Source: Leifsonia shinshuensis (lineage in GTDB: Bacteria > Actinomycetota > Actinomycetes > Actinomycetales > Microbacteriaceae). Taken from it: 64,000 bases of DNA. Under the pieces are notes generated by a model that was given only the letters and a program-made list of their open reading frames with translations, searched no databases and was not told the DNA's origin. The position numbers were made by a program, and so were the translations under genes. This document shows positions 25,534 to 34,194 of this stretch, one piece after another. Position 1 is the stretch's first letter, and every line of letters starts with the position of its first letter. The DNA is taken from NCBI RefSeq assembly GCF_013410375.1, contig NZ_JACCFL010000001.1:3348001-3412000 (forward strand). Direction: 5' to 3'.

Positions 25534-26861
25534 GCGGCACCTCCCGTCGCCGGCTCGTCCGGGTCGGGCGTGTAGCGGATCCGGTCGACCCGCCTCCCCT
25601 CCAGCCGTTCGACGCGCAGCGTGCCGCCGTCGATCGGGACCTCGTCGCCCACCTTCGGCAGCCGGCCGAGCTCGTTCATGACGAAGCCGGCGACCGTCTC
25701 GTACGGGCCCTCCTCGGGCACGGTCACGCCGGCCTGCTCCAGCAGCTCGTCGGGCCGCAGGATGCCGGGGAACGTGATGGAGTCGCGGCCGCGGACCACG
25801 CCGGCCCGCGTGCGGTCGTGCTCGTCGGCGACCTCGCCGACGATCTCCTCGACCAGATCCTCCAGCGTGGCGATCCCGGACGTGCCGCCGTACTCGTCCA
25901 CGACGACCGCCATCTGGTAGCCGCGGCCGCGGAGCTCGCCGAGCAGGGTGTCGAGCGTCATCGTCTCCGGCACCCGGAGCGCCTCGGTCTGCAGGGCGGA
26001 CACGGGCACGCGCGCGCGGCGCTGGCGCGGCACGGCGACGGCCTGCTTGACGTGCACGAAGCCGACGACGTCGTCCACGTCCTCGTCCACGACCGGGAAC
26101 CGGGAGTAGCCGGTGGTCCGCGCGAGCCCGATCACGGTCTGCGCCGGGTCGGTGCGCTTGACGGCCTCCACGCGGGGACGCGGGGTCATCACGTCGGAGG
26201 CGGTGCGCGACGAGAACGCCAGCGTGCGGCTGAGCAGGGTCGCGGTGTCGGCCTCCAGCACGCCCGCGCTCGCCGACCGCCGCACCAGGGAGGACAGCTC
26301 GTCGGCAGTGCGGGCGGCGGACAGCTCCTCCTTCGGCTCGATCCCGAGCAGCCGCAGGAAGCCGTTGGCCGTCCCGTTGAGCACGAAGATCGCGGGCCGG
26401 AACACCGTCGTGAAGACGGTCTGGAACGGGATGACCAGCTTGGCCGTCGCGATCGGCAGCGCGAGCGCGAAGTTCTTCGGCACCAGCTCGCCGAGGATCA
26501 TCGACAGCAGGGTCGCCACCGTGATCGCGACGATCGACGCGATCGGCACGACGGCGAGCTGCGGCAGGCCGAGCGCTCCCAGCGGGCCGCGCAGCAGCGA
26601 GCTGATCGCGGGCTCCATCGTGTAACCGGTCAGGAGCGTCGTCAGCGTGATGCCGAGCTGCGCGCTGGAGAGGTGCGTCGAGGTGATCTTGAGGGCGGCG
26701 ATCGTCATCGTCAGCCGCGACTCGCCCCGCTCGCGACGCGCCTCCAGGTCGGCCCGGTCGAGGTTGACCAGGGCGAACTCGCTGGCGACGAAGAGACCGG
26801 TGCCGATCGTCAGGAGGAGACCGACCCCCAGCATGGCCCACTCAGAGAGCACGGCGACCAC
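25530..26861 (-). CDS. CNNM/CorC-family membrane protein (first of pair)
   Basis: 443 aa. DUF21 membrane domain (about 1-190; [40 protein letters not shown]), a CBS pair (about 205-330; [58 protein letters not shown]) and a C-terminal CorC_HlyC domain (about 350-430). A membrane Mg2+/divalent cation transporter or regulator. A GTG start is used. Minus-strand TATACT at 26932-26927 is a likely -10 element about 60 nt upstream. The next gene, a shorter paralogue, overlaps by 4 nt. Confidence 0.88.
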   Translation of the reverse strand: MVAVLSEWAMLGVGLLLTIGTGLFVASEFALVNLDRADLEARRERGESRLTMTIAALKITSTHLSSAQLGITLTTLLTGYTMEPAISSLLRGPLGALGLPQLAVVPIASIVAITVATLLSMILGELVPKNFALALPIATAKLVIPFQTVFTTVFRPAIFVLNGTANGFLRLLGIEPKEELSAARTADELSSLVRRSASAGVLEADTATLLSRTLAFSSRTASDVMTPRPRVEAVKRTDPAQTVIGLARTTGYSRFPVVDEDVDDVVGFVHVKQAVAVPRQRRARVPVSALQTEALRVPETMTLDTLLGELRGRGYQMAVVVDEYGGTSGIATLEDLVEEIVGEVADEHDRTRAGVVRGRDSITFPGILRPDELLEQAGVTVPEEGPYETVAGFVMNELGRLPKVGDEVPIDGGTLRVERLEGRRVDRIRYTPDPDEPATGGAA

Positions 26862-26926
26862 CCCGCTCGGGCGGGCTCATCGGATGGAATGGGCTGGCAG
26901 AAGGAGGGTCGTCCATTTCGCGAGTC

Positions 26927-26932
26927 AGTATA
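26927..26932 (-). promoter_or_regulatory. Predicted -10 element for the CNNM/CorC operon
   Basis: Minus-strand TATACT (26932-26927) is the best -10 hexamer in this 206 bp divergent intergenic region. A -35 box is not clear. Confidence 0.4.
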
Positions 26933-27067
26933 GCGGCGCGACCCGCGGGAATGCCGGGCGTCCCGGGCGGTGCCGCGATTCCCAGCGCGCGCATCGATTC
27001 GCCAAAGGCCGCCCGAAGCGTGCGGCGTCATCCTCGCGGCAGAAGGCCCACCGAGAGGAACCGTCCC

Positions 27068-27559
27068 ATGAGCACCACAGCCCCGAACCCCGGCCAGCCC
27101 TGGCAGCCGGCCCCGCAGCAGATTCCACCCTCCGGCTACGGGCAGCCCGCGCCGCAGTACGCCCAGCCGCAGTACGCCCAGCCCGCGCCGCAGTACGCGC
27201 CCCAAGGACCTGGCGTGCCGCCCGCCAAGCCGGTGCGGCCGTCGAACGGGAGCGTCCTCCACCGCTGGCCCTCCTGGGCGCAGAACACGGCGCTCGCGGT
27301 CGGGGCGGTCGCGATCCTCGTCGTGGTCTTCTTCGCCGGCTACTTCACGGCGCACGCGTTCGACGGCGGCGCGCGGGCCGGCTTCGGCACCAACCAGAAC
27401 TTCAGCCCGCGCCAGTTCGGAGGCAACGGCGGCAACGGCGGCAACGGCGGCCAGTCCGGCAACGGCGGCTTCGGCGGCCAGTCCGGCAACGGCGGCTTCG
27501 GCGGCCAGTCCGGCAACGGCGGCTTCGGCGGCCAGTCCGGCTCCGGAAACGGCTCCTGA
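27068..27559 (+). CDS. Single-pass membrane protein with Pro/Gln head and Gly-rich repeat tail
   Basis: 163 aa. Residues 1-65 are Pro/Gln/Tyr rich (QPAPQYAQPQYAQP, low complexity, cytoplasmic). One membrane helix follows (about 75-98, AVGAVAILVVVFFAGYFTAHAF). The outside tail is Gly/Asn/Ser/Gln rich and holds NGG triplets plus three copies of the nine-residue NGGFGGQSG unit. These arise from a 27 bp tandem DNA repeat (about 27449-27540). Function unknown. The ATG at 27068 has GAGAGGAA about 8 nt upstream. Confidence 0.75.
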   Translation: MSTTAPNPGQPWQPAPQQIPPSGYGQPAPQYAQPQYAQPAPQYAPQGPGVPPAKPVRPSNGSVLHRWPSWAQNTALAVGAVAILVVVFFAGYFTAHAFDGGARAGFGTNQNFSPRQFGGNGGNGGNGGQSGNGGFGGQSGNGGFGGQSGNGGFGGQSGSGNGS

Positions 27560-27563
27560 CCCA

Positions 27564-27628
27564 CCGCCGAGTACGCCGAAAATCAGGCGAGAACCGCCGA
27601 GTACGCAGATTATCCGCGTACTCGGCGG
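27564..27628. terminator. Repeated-motif hairpin between convergent genes
   Basis: The 13-mer CCGCCGAGTACGC is present at 27564-27576 and 27594-27606, and as its reverse complement at 27616-27628. Copies two and three form a 13 bp stem with a 9 nt AT-rich loop. It lies between the stops of the repeat protein (27559) and guaB1 (27633) and can end transcription from both sides. Confidence 0.75.
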
Positions 27629-27632
27629 GTGC

Positions 27633-29072
27633 TCACCAGCTGACCGGGAGGGCCTTGCCCTCCTCGTAGCCGGCGGCCGACTGGATGCCGACGAGCGCGC
27701 GGTCGTGGAACTCGGCCAGCGTGCGCGCCCCGGCGTAGGTGAACGAGCTGCGCAGCCCGGTCGTGATCATGTCGAGCAGGTCCTCCACCGATGGCCGCAG
27801 CGGGTCGAGGTAGATACGCGAGCTCGAGATGCCCTCGGCGAACAGGGTCTTGCGGGCGCGCTCGAACGCGTCGAGCCGCTCGAACCGGCCGGTGACCGCC
27901 TTGGTGGAGGCCATCCCCCAGCTCTCCTTGTAGAGCGCGCCGCGATCGTCGCTCGCGATCGCGCCGGGCGCCTCGATCGTGCCGGCGAACCACGAGCCGA
28001 TCATCACGGACGAGCCGCCCGCGGCGAGCGCCAGCGCGACGTCGCGCGGGTACCGCACGCCGCCGTCCGCCCAGACGTGCGCCCCGAGCTCGCGCGCGGT
28101 GGCGCTGGTCTCCAGCACGGCGGAGAATTGCGGACGCCCGACCGCGGTCATCATGCGCGTGGTGCACATGGCGCCCGGGCCGACGCCGACCTTGAGGATG
28201 TCCGCGCCGGCGGCGACGAGGTCGCGCACGGCCTGCTCCGTCACGACGTTGCCGGCGACGATCGGCAGGCCGAGCCCGAGCTGCTTGACGGTGCGGATGG
28301 CGCGGCGCATGCCGTCCTGGTCGCCGTGCGCGGTGTCGATCACCAGCACGTCGACGCCCGCCGCGGCCAGCGCCTTCGCCTTGGCTGCGACGTCGCCGTT
28401 GATGCCGACGGCCGCGGCGACCCGCAGCCGCCCGTGCGCGTCGAGCGCCGGCGTGTAGATCGTGGAGCGCAGCGCGCTCGTGCGGCTCAGCGTGCCGACG
28501 ACGCGGCCGTGCGAGAGCACGGGCGCGAACGCGAGCCCCGCGGCGTCCATGACCTCGAAGGCCGCGCGGCCGTCGGGGAGGTCGTCGGCCTCCAGCGAGG
28601 TGAGAGCTCCGTGCAGGAGGTCGCCGATGCGCGCGTCCGGCAGCGCGGAGCCGAGCTGGATCGCGGCGAGACAGCCCAGGTACTTCCCCGCGTCGTCGCT
28701 CACCACGACGCCGTGGCCCTCGACGGCCGGGACGCGGCGCAGCACATCGGCCACCGTCTCCTCCGGCCGGGCCTCGTAGGGGGTGTCGAACGCGACGGGC
28801 TGGGCCTTGACCCAGCGGATGGCCTCGTCGAGGTCCTGCAGGTGCATGTCCTGCGGGAGGACGCCCAGGCCGCCGCGGCGAGCGAGGGTCGCGGCCAGCC
28901 GCTTGCCCGTCACCGAGTTCATGTTCGCGGACACCATGGGGATGGTCGCGCCCGTGCCGTCCTGAGGGGCGAGCGACACGTCCAGCCTGCTCGTCACGCT
29001 GGATCGCGAGGGGACCAGGAAGACGTCGGAGTACGTGAGGTCGTGCCGCGGAGTCGTCGCATAGAACTGCAT
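27633..29072 (-). CDS. guaB1: GuaB1-family IMP dehydrogenase-related protein (probable GMP reductase)
   Basis: 479 aa IMPDH/GMPR-type TIM barrel with an inserted CBS pair (about residues 95-215). The catalytic Cys loop is GVGPGAMCTTRMMTAVGRPQ. VLVIDTAHGDQDGM and ADGGVRYPRDVALALAAGGS are the phosphate and NAD-binding regions. It begins MQFYATTPRHDLTYSDVFLVPS. This family, distinct from true GuaB2, has been reported in mycobacteria to be a GMP reductase, converting GMP to IMP for purine recycling; I infer the same here. The ATG has TACCGT 7 nt upstream. Divergent from kgd. Confidence 0.88.
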   Translation of the reverse strand: MQFYATTPRHDLTYSDVFLVPSRSSVTSRLDVSLAPQDGTGATIPMVSANMNSVTGKRLAATLARRGGLGVLPQDMHLQDLDEAIRWVKAQPVAFDTPYEARPEETVADVLRRVPAVEGHGVVVSDDAGKYLGCLAAIQLGSALPDARIGDLLHGALTSLEADDLPDGRAAFEVMDAAGLAFAPVLSHGRVVGTLSRTSALRSTIYTPALDAHGRLRVAAAVGINGDVAAKAKALAAAGVDVLVIDTAHGDQDGMRRAIRTVKQLGLGLPIVAGNVVTEQAVRDLVAAGADILKVGVGPGAMCTTRMMTAVGRPQFSAVLETSATARELGAHVWADGGVRYPRDVALALAAGGSSVMIGSWFAGTIEAPGAIASDDRGALYKESWGMASTKAVTGRFERLDAFERARKTLFAEGISSSRIYLDPLRPSVEDLLDMITTGLRSSFTYAGARTLAEFHDRALVGIQSAAGYEEGKALPVSW

Positions 29073-29207
29073 GAGAATAACGGTATCCTCCCGGGCCGAA
29101 CGCCCGCACCCGGTCGCGGATGGGATTAGGCTTGATGCTCGGATGGAACGGGCGGTCCCAGGCCGCCCGGACGTAACGAGATCAACGGAGAGAGTGGGCG
29201 ATCGGCT

Positions 29208-32200
29208 GTGTCGAGCCAATTGACCGGAGTGGGTACCGACGACGGTTCGTCGGGCGAGTTCGGAGCCAACGAATGGCTCGTCGAGGAGCTGTACGAACAG
29301 TTCCTCCAGGACAGGAACTCGGTGGACAAGTCCTGGTGGCCCATCCTCGAGAGCTACAAGCCGACCGTGGAGGAGGGCGAGTCCTCGACTCCGAGCGAGA
29401 CGCCGGCGCCGTCCCCTGCCGAGCCGGGCGTCCCGACGCCGAGCGAGCCGACCGTCCCGGCCCCGGCGGAGCCCACGGTCCCGACGCCTCCCGCGCAGCC
29501 GCCGGCGCCCGCCCCCGGAGCTCCTGAGCAGCCCGCCCCGCCGGCCGGCGCAGCGCCGTCCGAGCCCCGCCCCGTCACGACCCCCATCCCGATCATCGGC
29601 GCCCAGCCGGTGGCCCGCACCACCTCGATCGCGCCGAAGCCGCAGCCCGTCCCCGCCGACGCGCCGGTCACCTCCCCCAACGCCACGGTGGAGCCCGCCG
29701 AGGAGGACAAGGTCACCCCGCTGCGCGGCATGGCCAAGTCGCTGGCCACCAACATGGACGCGTCGCTCACCGTCCCGACCGCCACCAGCGTGCGGACCAT
29801 CCCCGCCAAGCTGATGATCGACAACCGCATCGTCATCAACAACCACCTCAAGCGCGCCCGCGGCGGCAAGGTGTCCTTCACCCACCTGATCGGCTGGGCG
29901 CTCATCCAGGCGCTCAAGGACTTCCCGAGCCAGAACGTCTACTACGACGAGGTCGACGGCAAGCCCTCGGTCGTCGCGCCGGCGCACATCAACCTCGGCA
30001 TCGCGATCGACCTGCCGAAGCCGGACGGCACCCGTGCCCTGCTCGTGCCGAGCATCAAGCGCGCCGACACGATGCGCTTCGGCGAGTACCTCGCCGCCTA
30101 CGAGGACCTCGTCTCCAAGGCGCGCAACAACAAGCTCACCGCGGACGACTTCGCCGGCACCACCATCTCGCTCACCAACCCGGGCGGCATCGGCACGGTC
30201 CACTCCGTCCCGCGCCTGATGAAGGGCCAGGGCGCCATCATCGGCGCCGGCGCGCTCGAGTACCCGGCCGAGTTCCAGGGCTCCAGCGAGAAGACGCTGG
30301 CCGGCCTCGCGATCGGCAAGACGATCACGCTGACCAGCACCTACGACCACCGCGTCATCCAGGGCGCGGGCTCCGGCGAGTTCCTGAAGATCGTGCACGA
30401 GCTGCTGATCGGCAAGCGCAACTTCTACGAGGACATCTTCGCCGAGCTGCGCATCCCCTACATGCCGATCCACTGGAACCCGGACATCTCGGTCGACCTG
30501 GCGAGCGCCGTCGACAAGACCGCCCGCGTGCAGGAGCTCATCAACTCCTACCGGGTGCGCGGCCACCTCATGGCGGACATCGACCCGCTGGAGTACGTCC
30601 AGCGCAGCCACCCGGACCTCGAGATCGAGAACCACGGCCTCACCTTCTGGGACCTGGACCGCGAGTTCGTGACCGGCGCGTTCGGCGGCGACAAGCGCAA
30701 GATGAAGCTGCGCGACATCCTCGGCGTCCTGCGCGACTCGTACTGCCGCACGGTCGGCGTCGAGTACATGCACATCCAGGACCCGGCCCAGCGCAAGTGG
30801 TTCCAGGACAAGCTGGAGCGCCCGTACGAGAAGCCGACCCACGACGAGCAGCTGCGCATCATGGGCAAGCTCAACGAGGCGGAGGCGTTCGAGACCTTCC
30901 TGCAGACCAAGTACGTCGGGCAGAAGCGGTTCAGCCTGGAGGGCGGCGAGTCGACCATCGCGCTGCTCGACACCATCCTGCAGGGCGCAGCGGAGGCCGG
31001 GCTCGACGAGGCCGCCATCGGCATGGCCCACCGCGGCCGGCTGAACGTGCTCACCAACATCGCGGGCAAGACCTACGGTCAGATCTTCCGCGAGTTCGAG
31101 GGCACCCAGGACCCGCGCACGGTCCAGGGCTCCGGCGACGTCAAGTACCACCTCGGCACCGAGGGCACCTTCAAGGGCGCGGACAACGCGGAGATCCCGG
31201 TCTACCTGGCCGCGAACCCGTCGCACCTGGAGGCCGTCGACGGCGTCCTGGAGGGCATCGTCCGCGCCAAGCAGGACCGCCGACCCGCCGGCACCTTCCT
31301 CACCCTGCCGATCCTCGTCCACGGCGACGCGGCGATGGCCGGCCAGGGCATCGTGGTCGAGCAGATGCAGATGTCGCAGCTGCGGGCGTACCGCACCGGC
31401 GGCACCATCCACGTCAACATCAACAACCAGGTCGGCTTCACCACGCCGCCCGCCGAGGGCCGCACGTCGGTCTACTCGACGGACGTGGCGAAGACCATCC
31501 AGGCGCCGATCTTCCACGTGAACGGCGACGACCCGGAGGCCGTGGTGCGCGTCGCGCAGCTCGCGTTCGAGTACCGCCAGGAGTTCAAGCGCGACGTGGT
31601 CGTGGACCTCATCGTCTACCGCCGCCGCGGTCACAACGAGGGCGACGACCCGTCGATGACCCAGCCGCTGATGTACAACCTCATCGAGGCCAAGCGCTCG
31701 GTCCGCCGGCTGTACACCGAGGCCCTGGTCGGCCGCGGCGACATCACCCAGGAGGAGTACGAGGCGGCGCACGCCGACTTCCAGGACCGCCTCGAGCGCG
31801 CCTTCATGGAGACGCACGCCGCGCAGACCAACTCGGTGCCGATCATCACGCAGGGCGAGGCCACGGCCGACCTCGAGCACCCGATCGCCCAGCAGGACGA
31901 GAACGACAACGTCGGCGAGCCGGACACCACGGCCGTCAGCGAGCAGGTCATCTCGCTCATCGGCGACGCGTTCAACAACCCGCCCGCGGGCTTCACGGTG
32001 CACCCCAAGCTCCAGCAGCTGCTCAACAAGCGCAGCGACATGAGCCGCAACGGCGGCATCGACTGGGGCTTCGGCGAACTGCTGGCGCTCGGCAGCGTGC
32101 TGCTGGAGGGCACCCCGGTGCGCCTCGTCGGCCAGGACTCCCGCCGCGGCACCTTCGTGCAGCGCCACGCGGTCCTGCACGACCGGACCAACGGCCAGGA

Positions 32201-33077
32201 ATGGCTGCCGCTGGCGAACCTCAGCGACAACCAGGCGAAGTTCTGGATCTACGACTCGCTGCTCAGCGAGTACGCGGCGATGGGCTTCGAGTACGGCTAC
32301 TCGGTCGAGCGGGCCGACGCGCTGGTGCTGTGGGAGGCGCAGTTCGGCGACTTCGCCAACGGCGCCCAGATCATCATCGACGAGTTCATCTCCTCGGCCG
32401 AGCAGAAGTGGGGACAGCGCTCGTCGCTCGTGCTGCTGCTCCCGCACGGTTACGAGGGTCAGGGGCCGGACCACTCCAGCGCCCGCATCGAGCGCTACCT
32501 GCAGCTGTGCGCCGAGAACAACATGACCGTCGCGCGTCCGTCGACCCCGGCGTCGTACTTCCACCTGCTGCGCCGCCAGGCGTACGCCCGGCCGCGCCGG
32601 CCGCTCGTGGTCTTCACGCCGAAGGCGATGCTGCGCCTGCGCGGCGCGTCCAGCGACGTCGCGGACTTCACGAACGGCAAGTTCGAGCCGGTCATCGACG
32701 ATGCGCGGATCACCGACAAGTCGGCCGTCAAGCGCGTGCTGTTCATGGCGGGCAAGCTTTACCACGACCTCGTGAACGAGCTGGAGAAGAACCCCAACCC
32801 GGAGATCGCGCTGGTGCGCGTGGAGCAGTTCTACCCGCTCCCCGCCGCCGAGCTGAAGGCCGTGGCCGACTCCTACCCCGACGCCGAGCTGGTGTGGGTG
32901 CAGGACGAGCCGGAGAACCAGGGCGCGTGGCCGTACATCATCCTGGAGACCTCCAAGCTCGGCCCGCGTCCGATCGGCGTCATCTCCCGGCCCGCGTCGG
33001 CCTCCCCGGCCGCGGGTTCGGCGAAGCGCCACGCGCAGGAGCAGTCGCTGCTCATCCAGCGCGCGCTGACGCTCTAG
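29208..33077 (+). CDS. kgd: Multifunctional 2-oxoglutarate decarboxylase / dehydrogenase E1-E2 fusion
   Basis: 1289 aa actinobacterial fusion feeding 2-oxoglutarate into the TCA cycle. The N-terminal E1 segment (about 12-45, [18 protein letters not shown]) is followed by a Pro/Ala linker (about 60-165). The E2 acyltransferase domain (about 170-410) carries the catalytic [15 protein letters not shown]. The E1 domain (about 450-1289) has [18 protein letters not shown], the thiamine-diphosphate stretch [20 protein letters not shown], and [11 protein letters not shown]. No lipoyl domain is present, as in the family; lipoyl comes from SucB-type E2p. The GTG at 29208 has GGAGAGAG upstream. GarA/FHA-type inhibition is known for the family but not visible here. 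Confidence 0.96.
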   Translation: MSSQLTGVGTDDGSSGEFGANEWLVEELYEQFLQDRNSVDKSWWPILESYKPTVEEGESSTPSETPAPSPAEPGVPTPSEPTVPAPAEPTVPTPPAQPPAPAPGAPEQPAPPAGAAPSEPRPVTTPIPIIGAQPVARTTSIAPKPQPVPADAPVTSPNATVEPAEEDKVTPLRGMAKSLATNMDASLTVPTATSVRTIPAKLMIDNRIVINNHLKRARGGKVSFTHLIGWALIQALKDFPSQNVYYDEVDGKPSVVAPAHINLGIAIDLPKPDGTRALLVPSIKRADTMRFGEYLAAYEDLVSKARNNKLTADDFAGTTISLTNPGGIGTVHSVPRLMKGQGAIIGAGALEYPAEFQGSSEKTLAGLAIGKTITLTSTYDHRVIQGAGSGEFLKIVHELLIGKRNFYEDIFAELRIPYMPIHWNPDISVDLASAVDKTARVQELINSYRVRGHLMADIDPLEYVQRSHPDLEIENHGLTFWDLDREFVTGAFGGDKRKMKLRDILGVLRDSYCRTVGVEYMHIQDPAQRKWFQDKLERPYEKPTHDEQLRIMGKLNEAEAFETFLQTKYVGQKRFSLEGGESTIALLDTILQGAAEAGLDEAAIGMAHRGRLNVLTNIAGKTYGQIFREFEGTQDPRTVQGSGDVKYHLGTEGTFKGADNAEIPVYLAANPSHLEAVDGVLEGIVRAKQDRRPAGTFLTLPILVHGDAAMAGQGIVVEQMQMSQLRAYRTGGTIHVNINNQVGFTTPPAEGRTSVYSTDVAKTIQAPIFHVNGDDPEAVVRVAQLAFEYRQEFKRDVVVDLIVYRRRGHNEGDDPSMTQPLMYNLIEAKRSVRRLYTEALVGRGDITQEEYEAAHADFQDRLERAFMETHAAQTNSVPIITQGEATADLEHPIAQQDENDNVGEPDTTAVSEQVISLIGDAFNNPPAGFTVHPKLQQLLNKRSDMSRNGGIDWGFGELLALGSVLLEGTPVRLVGQDSRRGTFVQRHAVLHDRTNGQEWLPLANLSDNQAKFWIYDSLLSEYAAMGFEYGYSVERADALVLWEAQFGDFANGAQIIIDEFISSAEQKWGQRSSLVLLLPHGYEGQGPDHSSARIERYLQLCAENNMTVARPSTPASYFHLLRRQAYARPRRPLVVFTPKAMLRLRGASSDVADFTNGKFEPVIDDARITDKSAVKRVLFMAGKLYHDLVNELEKNPNPEIALVRVEQFYPLPAAELKAVADSYPDAELVWVQDEPENQGAWPYIILETSKLGPRPIGVISRPASASPAAGSAKRHAQEQSLLIQRALTL

Positions 33078-33088
33078 TCCGCGCTACG

Positions 33089-33131
33089 AACGGAGGAGCC
33101 GCGGCCCATTTCGGGTCGCGGCTCCTCCGTT
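33089..33131. terminator. Strong terminator hairpin after kgd
   Basis: Arms AACGGAGGAGCCGCG (33089-33103) and its complement (33117-33131) continue through a G-T pair and three further pairs to an ATTTC loop: a stem of about 19 bp, followed by T-rich sequence. A partial third copy, CTCCTCCGTTA, occurs at 33163-33173 and overlaps the end of arsC. Confidence 0.85.
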
Positions 33132-33170
33132 TGCTGCGTTTCGGGGGTACGCCGTGGTGGATCTCCTCCG

Positions 33171-33575
33171 TTACCCCCGCACCTCGGCGAGCAGGTTCTC
33201 CACCCGCCGCTTGATCTCGTCGCGGATCGGCCGCACCTCCTCGATCGGCCGGCCGGCGGGGTCGGTGAGGTCCCAGTCCTCGTAGCGCTTGCCCGGGAAG
33301 ATCGGGCACGTGTCGCCGCACCCCATCGTGATGACGACGTCGGACTCCTTCACGGCCTCGGTGGTGAGGATCGCGGGCGTGTTCGCGGCGATGTCGATGC
33401 CCTCCTCCGCCATCGCCTGCACCGCGATCGGGTTGAGCCGGTCGGCGGGCTCTGAGCCGGCGGACAGCACGCGCACCCGGTCCCCGCCGAGCGCGCTCAG
33501 GTAGCCCGCGGCCATCTGCGAGCGGCCGGCATTGTGGACGCAGACGAAGAGGACGGTCGGGGTGGTGTCGGTCAT
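33171..33575 (-). CDS. arsC: Arsenate reductase (low-molecular-weight phosphatase type)
   Basis: 134 aa. The phosphatase loop VCVHNAGRSQMAAG gives the Cys12-X5-Arg18 active site. The second pair of Cys (MGCGDTCPIFPG) supports thiol-cascade reduction coupled to thioredoxin or mycothiol. It reduces arsenate to arsenite in the cytoplasm. ATG at 33575 with GGAGA about 7 nt upstream. The message starts beyond a Cys-rich mini-gene and passes two hairpins before reaching arsC; two ArsR-type operators lie further upstream. No arsenite exporter gene is present in this window. Confidence 0.92.
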   Translation of the reverse strand: MTDTTPTVLFVCVHNAGRSQMAAGYLSALGGDRVRVLSAGSEPADRLNPIAVQAMAEEGIDIAANTPAILTTEAVKESDVVITMGCGDTCPIFPGKRYEDWDLTDPAGRPIEEVRPIRDEIKRRVENLLAEVRG

Positions 33576-33601
33576 TCGGGGTCTCCAGGTTCGGGGAAGA
33601 G

Positions 33602-33636
33602 GGTGGGCCGCTGCCCGCGGGGAGCGGCGGCCCACC
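33602..33636 (-). promoter_or_regulatory. Leader hairpin just upstream of arsC
   Basis: GGTGGGCC (33602-33609) pairs with GGCCCACC (33629-33636), extended by three pairs across a 3 nt bulge, with a further CCCGCGGG palindrome in the loop. It ends 27 nt before the arsC ATG, close to its ribosome site. It could be an attenuator or a [18 protein letters not shown] stem. Confidence 0.5.
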
Positions 33637-33645
33637 GTGCCGTCA

Positions 33646-33679
33646 GCAGCGCTGTGCTGTCAACAGCGCTGTGCTGTCA
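33646..33679. repeat. 17-bp tandem repeat in the arsC leader
   Basis: Two copies of a 17 bp unit (minus strand TGACAGCACAGCGCTGT, 33679-33663 and 33662-33646, last base differing). Because each contains AGCGCTG, the RNA can form an 8 bp stem with a 7 nt loop. The first TGA of the tandem is the stop codon of the Cys-rich mini-gene. Confidence 0.7.
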
Positions 33680-33745
33680 GCAGCAATCGGGCGGGCAGGA
33701 CCCGTCCGGCAGCGGCTGGCATTCGGTGGTGTCGCAGCATCCCAT
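33677..33745 (-). CDS. Cys-rich 22-residue peptide upstream of arsC
   Basis: A mini-gene too short for normal gene calls. The 22-residue product has Cys at positions 3, 4, 9, 17, 21 and 22 (starts MGCCDTTEC, ends PPDCC). The ATG at 33745 has AAGGGAGA ending 6 nt upstream; another in-frame ATG two codons earlier is too close to that site. It lies right after the ArsR operators and before arsC on the same strand. Two readings are possible: a thiolate peptide that binds arsenite or another soft metal, or a leader peptide whose Cys codons control arsC through the following hairpins. Not verified by homology. Confidence 0.6.
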   Translation of the reverse strand: MGCCDTTECQPLPDGSCPPDCC

Positions 33746-33762
33746 GTACATTCTCCCTTCAA

Positions 33763-33821
33763 CATCGACGGTTGTCGATGAACCCAGGATGAACACATAC
33801 ATTGACGGTTGTCAATGTATG
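33763..33821. promoter_or_regulatory. Two ArsR-type operators between arsC and arsR
   Basis: O1: CATCGAC-GGTT-GTCGATG (33763-33780), 7 bp arms. O2: CATACATTGAC-GGTT-GTCAATGTATG (arms 33796-33806 and 33811-33821), 11 bp arms. Both share the same GGTT centre. O1 is next to the leftward mini-gene/arsC transcript, O2 overlaps the arsR promoter region. They should bind the ArsR encoded at 33837 and release it on arsenite. Confidence 0.85.
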
Positions 33822-33836
33822 CGCGATGATCGACGC

Positions 33837-34187
33837 ATGGCGATCACCGAGCTCCTCCCCCTGCGCGACCTCCAGGCCTGCTGCGCGCCGATCACCCGCG
33901 AGGTCATCAGCGAGAAGAACGCCGCCTCGGTCGCGCGCGCGATGAAGGCGCTGGCCGACCCGGCCCGGCTCCGGCTGCTCTCGATGGTCGCCGCGCACGA
34001 CGACGGCGAAGCGTGCGTCTGCGACCTCACCGAGCCGCTCGAACTCTCGCAGCCCACGGTGTCGCACCACCTCAAGATCCTGGTGGAGGCCGGGTTCCTC
34101 AGGCGCAGCAAGCGCGGCACCTGGGCGTACTACCGGATCGTGCCGGGCTCGCTCGACATCGTGTCGTCGTTCCTGCGGTCGGTCTGA
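33837..34187 (+). CDS. arsR: ArsR-family arsenic-responsive repressor
   Basis: 116 aa winged helix repressor. Cys15 and Cys16 (LQACCAP) lie before helix 1, and a further pair is in EACVCDL (Cys60, Cys62). The recognition helix is LSQPTVSHHLKILVEAGFL. The N-terminal Cys15/Cys16 placement matches the Corynebacterium-type ArsR, which binds As(III) with these residues and one more Cys; the CVC of the classical plasmid type is also there. The ATG at 33837 fits this numbering and has GATGAT 6 nt upstream. It controls the divergent mini-gene/arsC message and itself. Confidence 0.92.
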   Translation: MAITELLPLRDLQACCAPITREVISEKNAASVARAMKALADPARLRLLSMVAAHDDGEACVCDLTEPLELSQPTVSHHLKILVEAGFLRRSKRGTWAYYRIVPGSLDIVSSFLRSV

Positions 34188-34194
34188 CGCCGGG

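Noticed and set aside
27449..27545. Possible CRISPR-like tandem array
   Set aside because: The 27 bp units are contiguous with no spacers and encode a Gly-rich peptide repeat in frame.
27633..33032. A 1799-codon open frame antisense to kgd
   Set aside because: Its sequence is the Arg/Asp/Val-rich pattern of an antisense shadow of a high-GC gene. kgd is unmistakable on the other strand, and the last 480 codons are simply guaB1.
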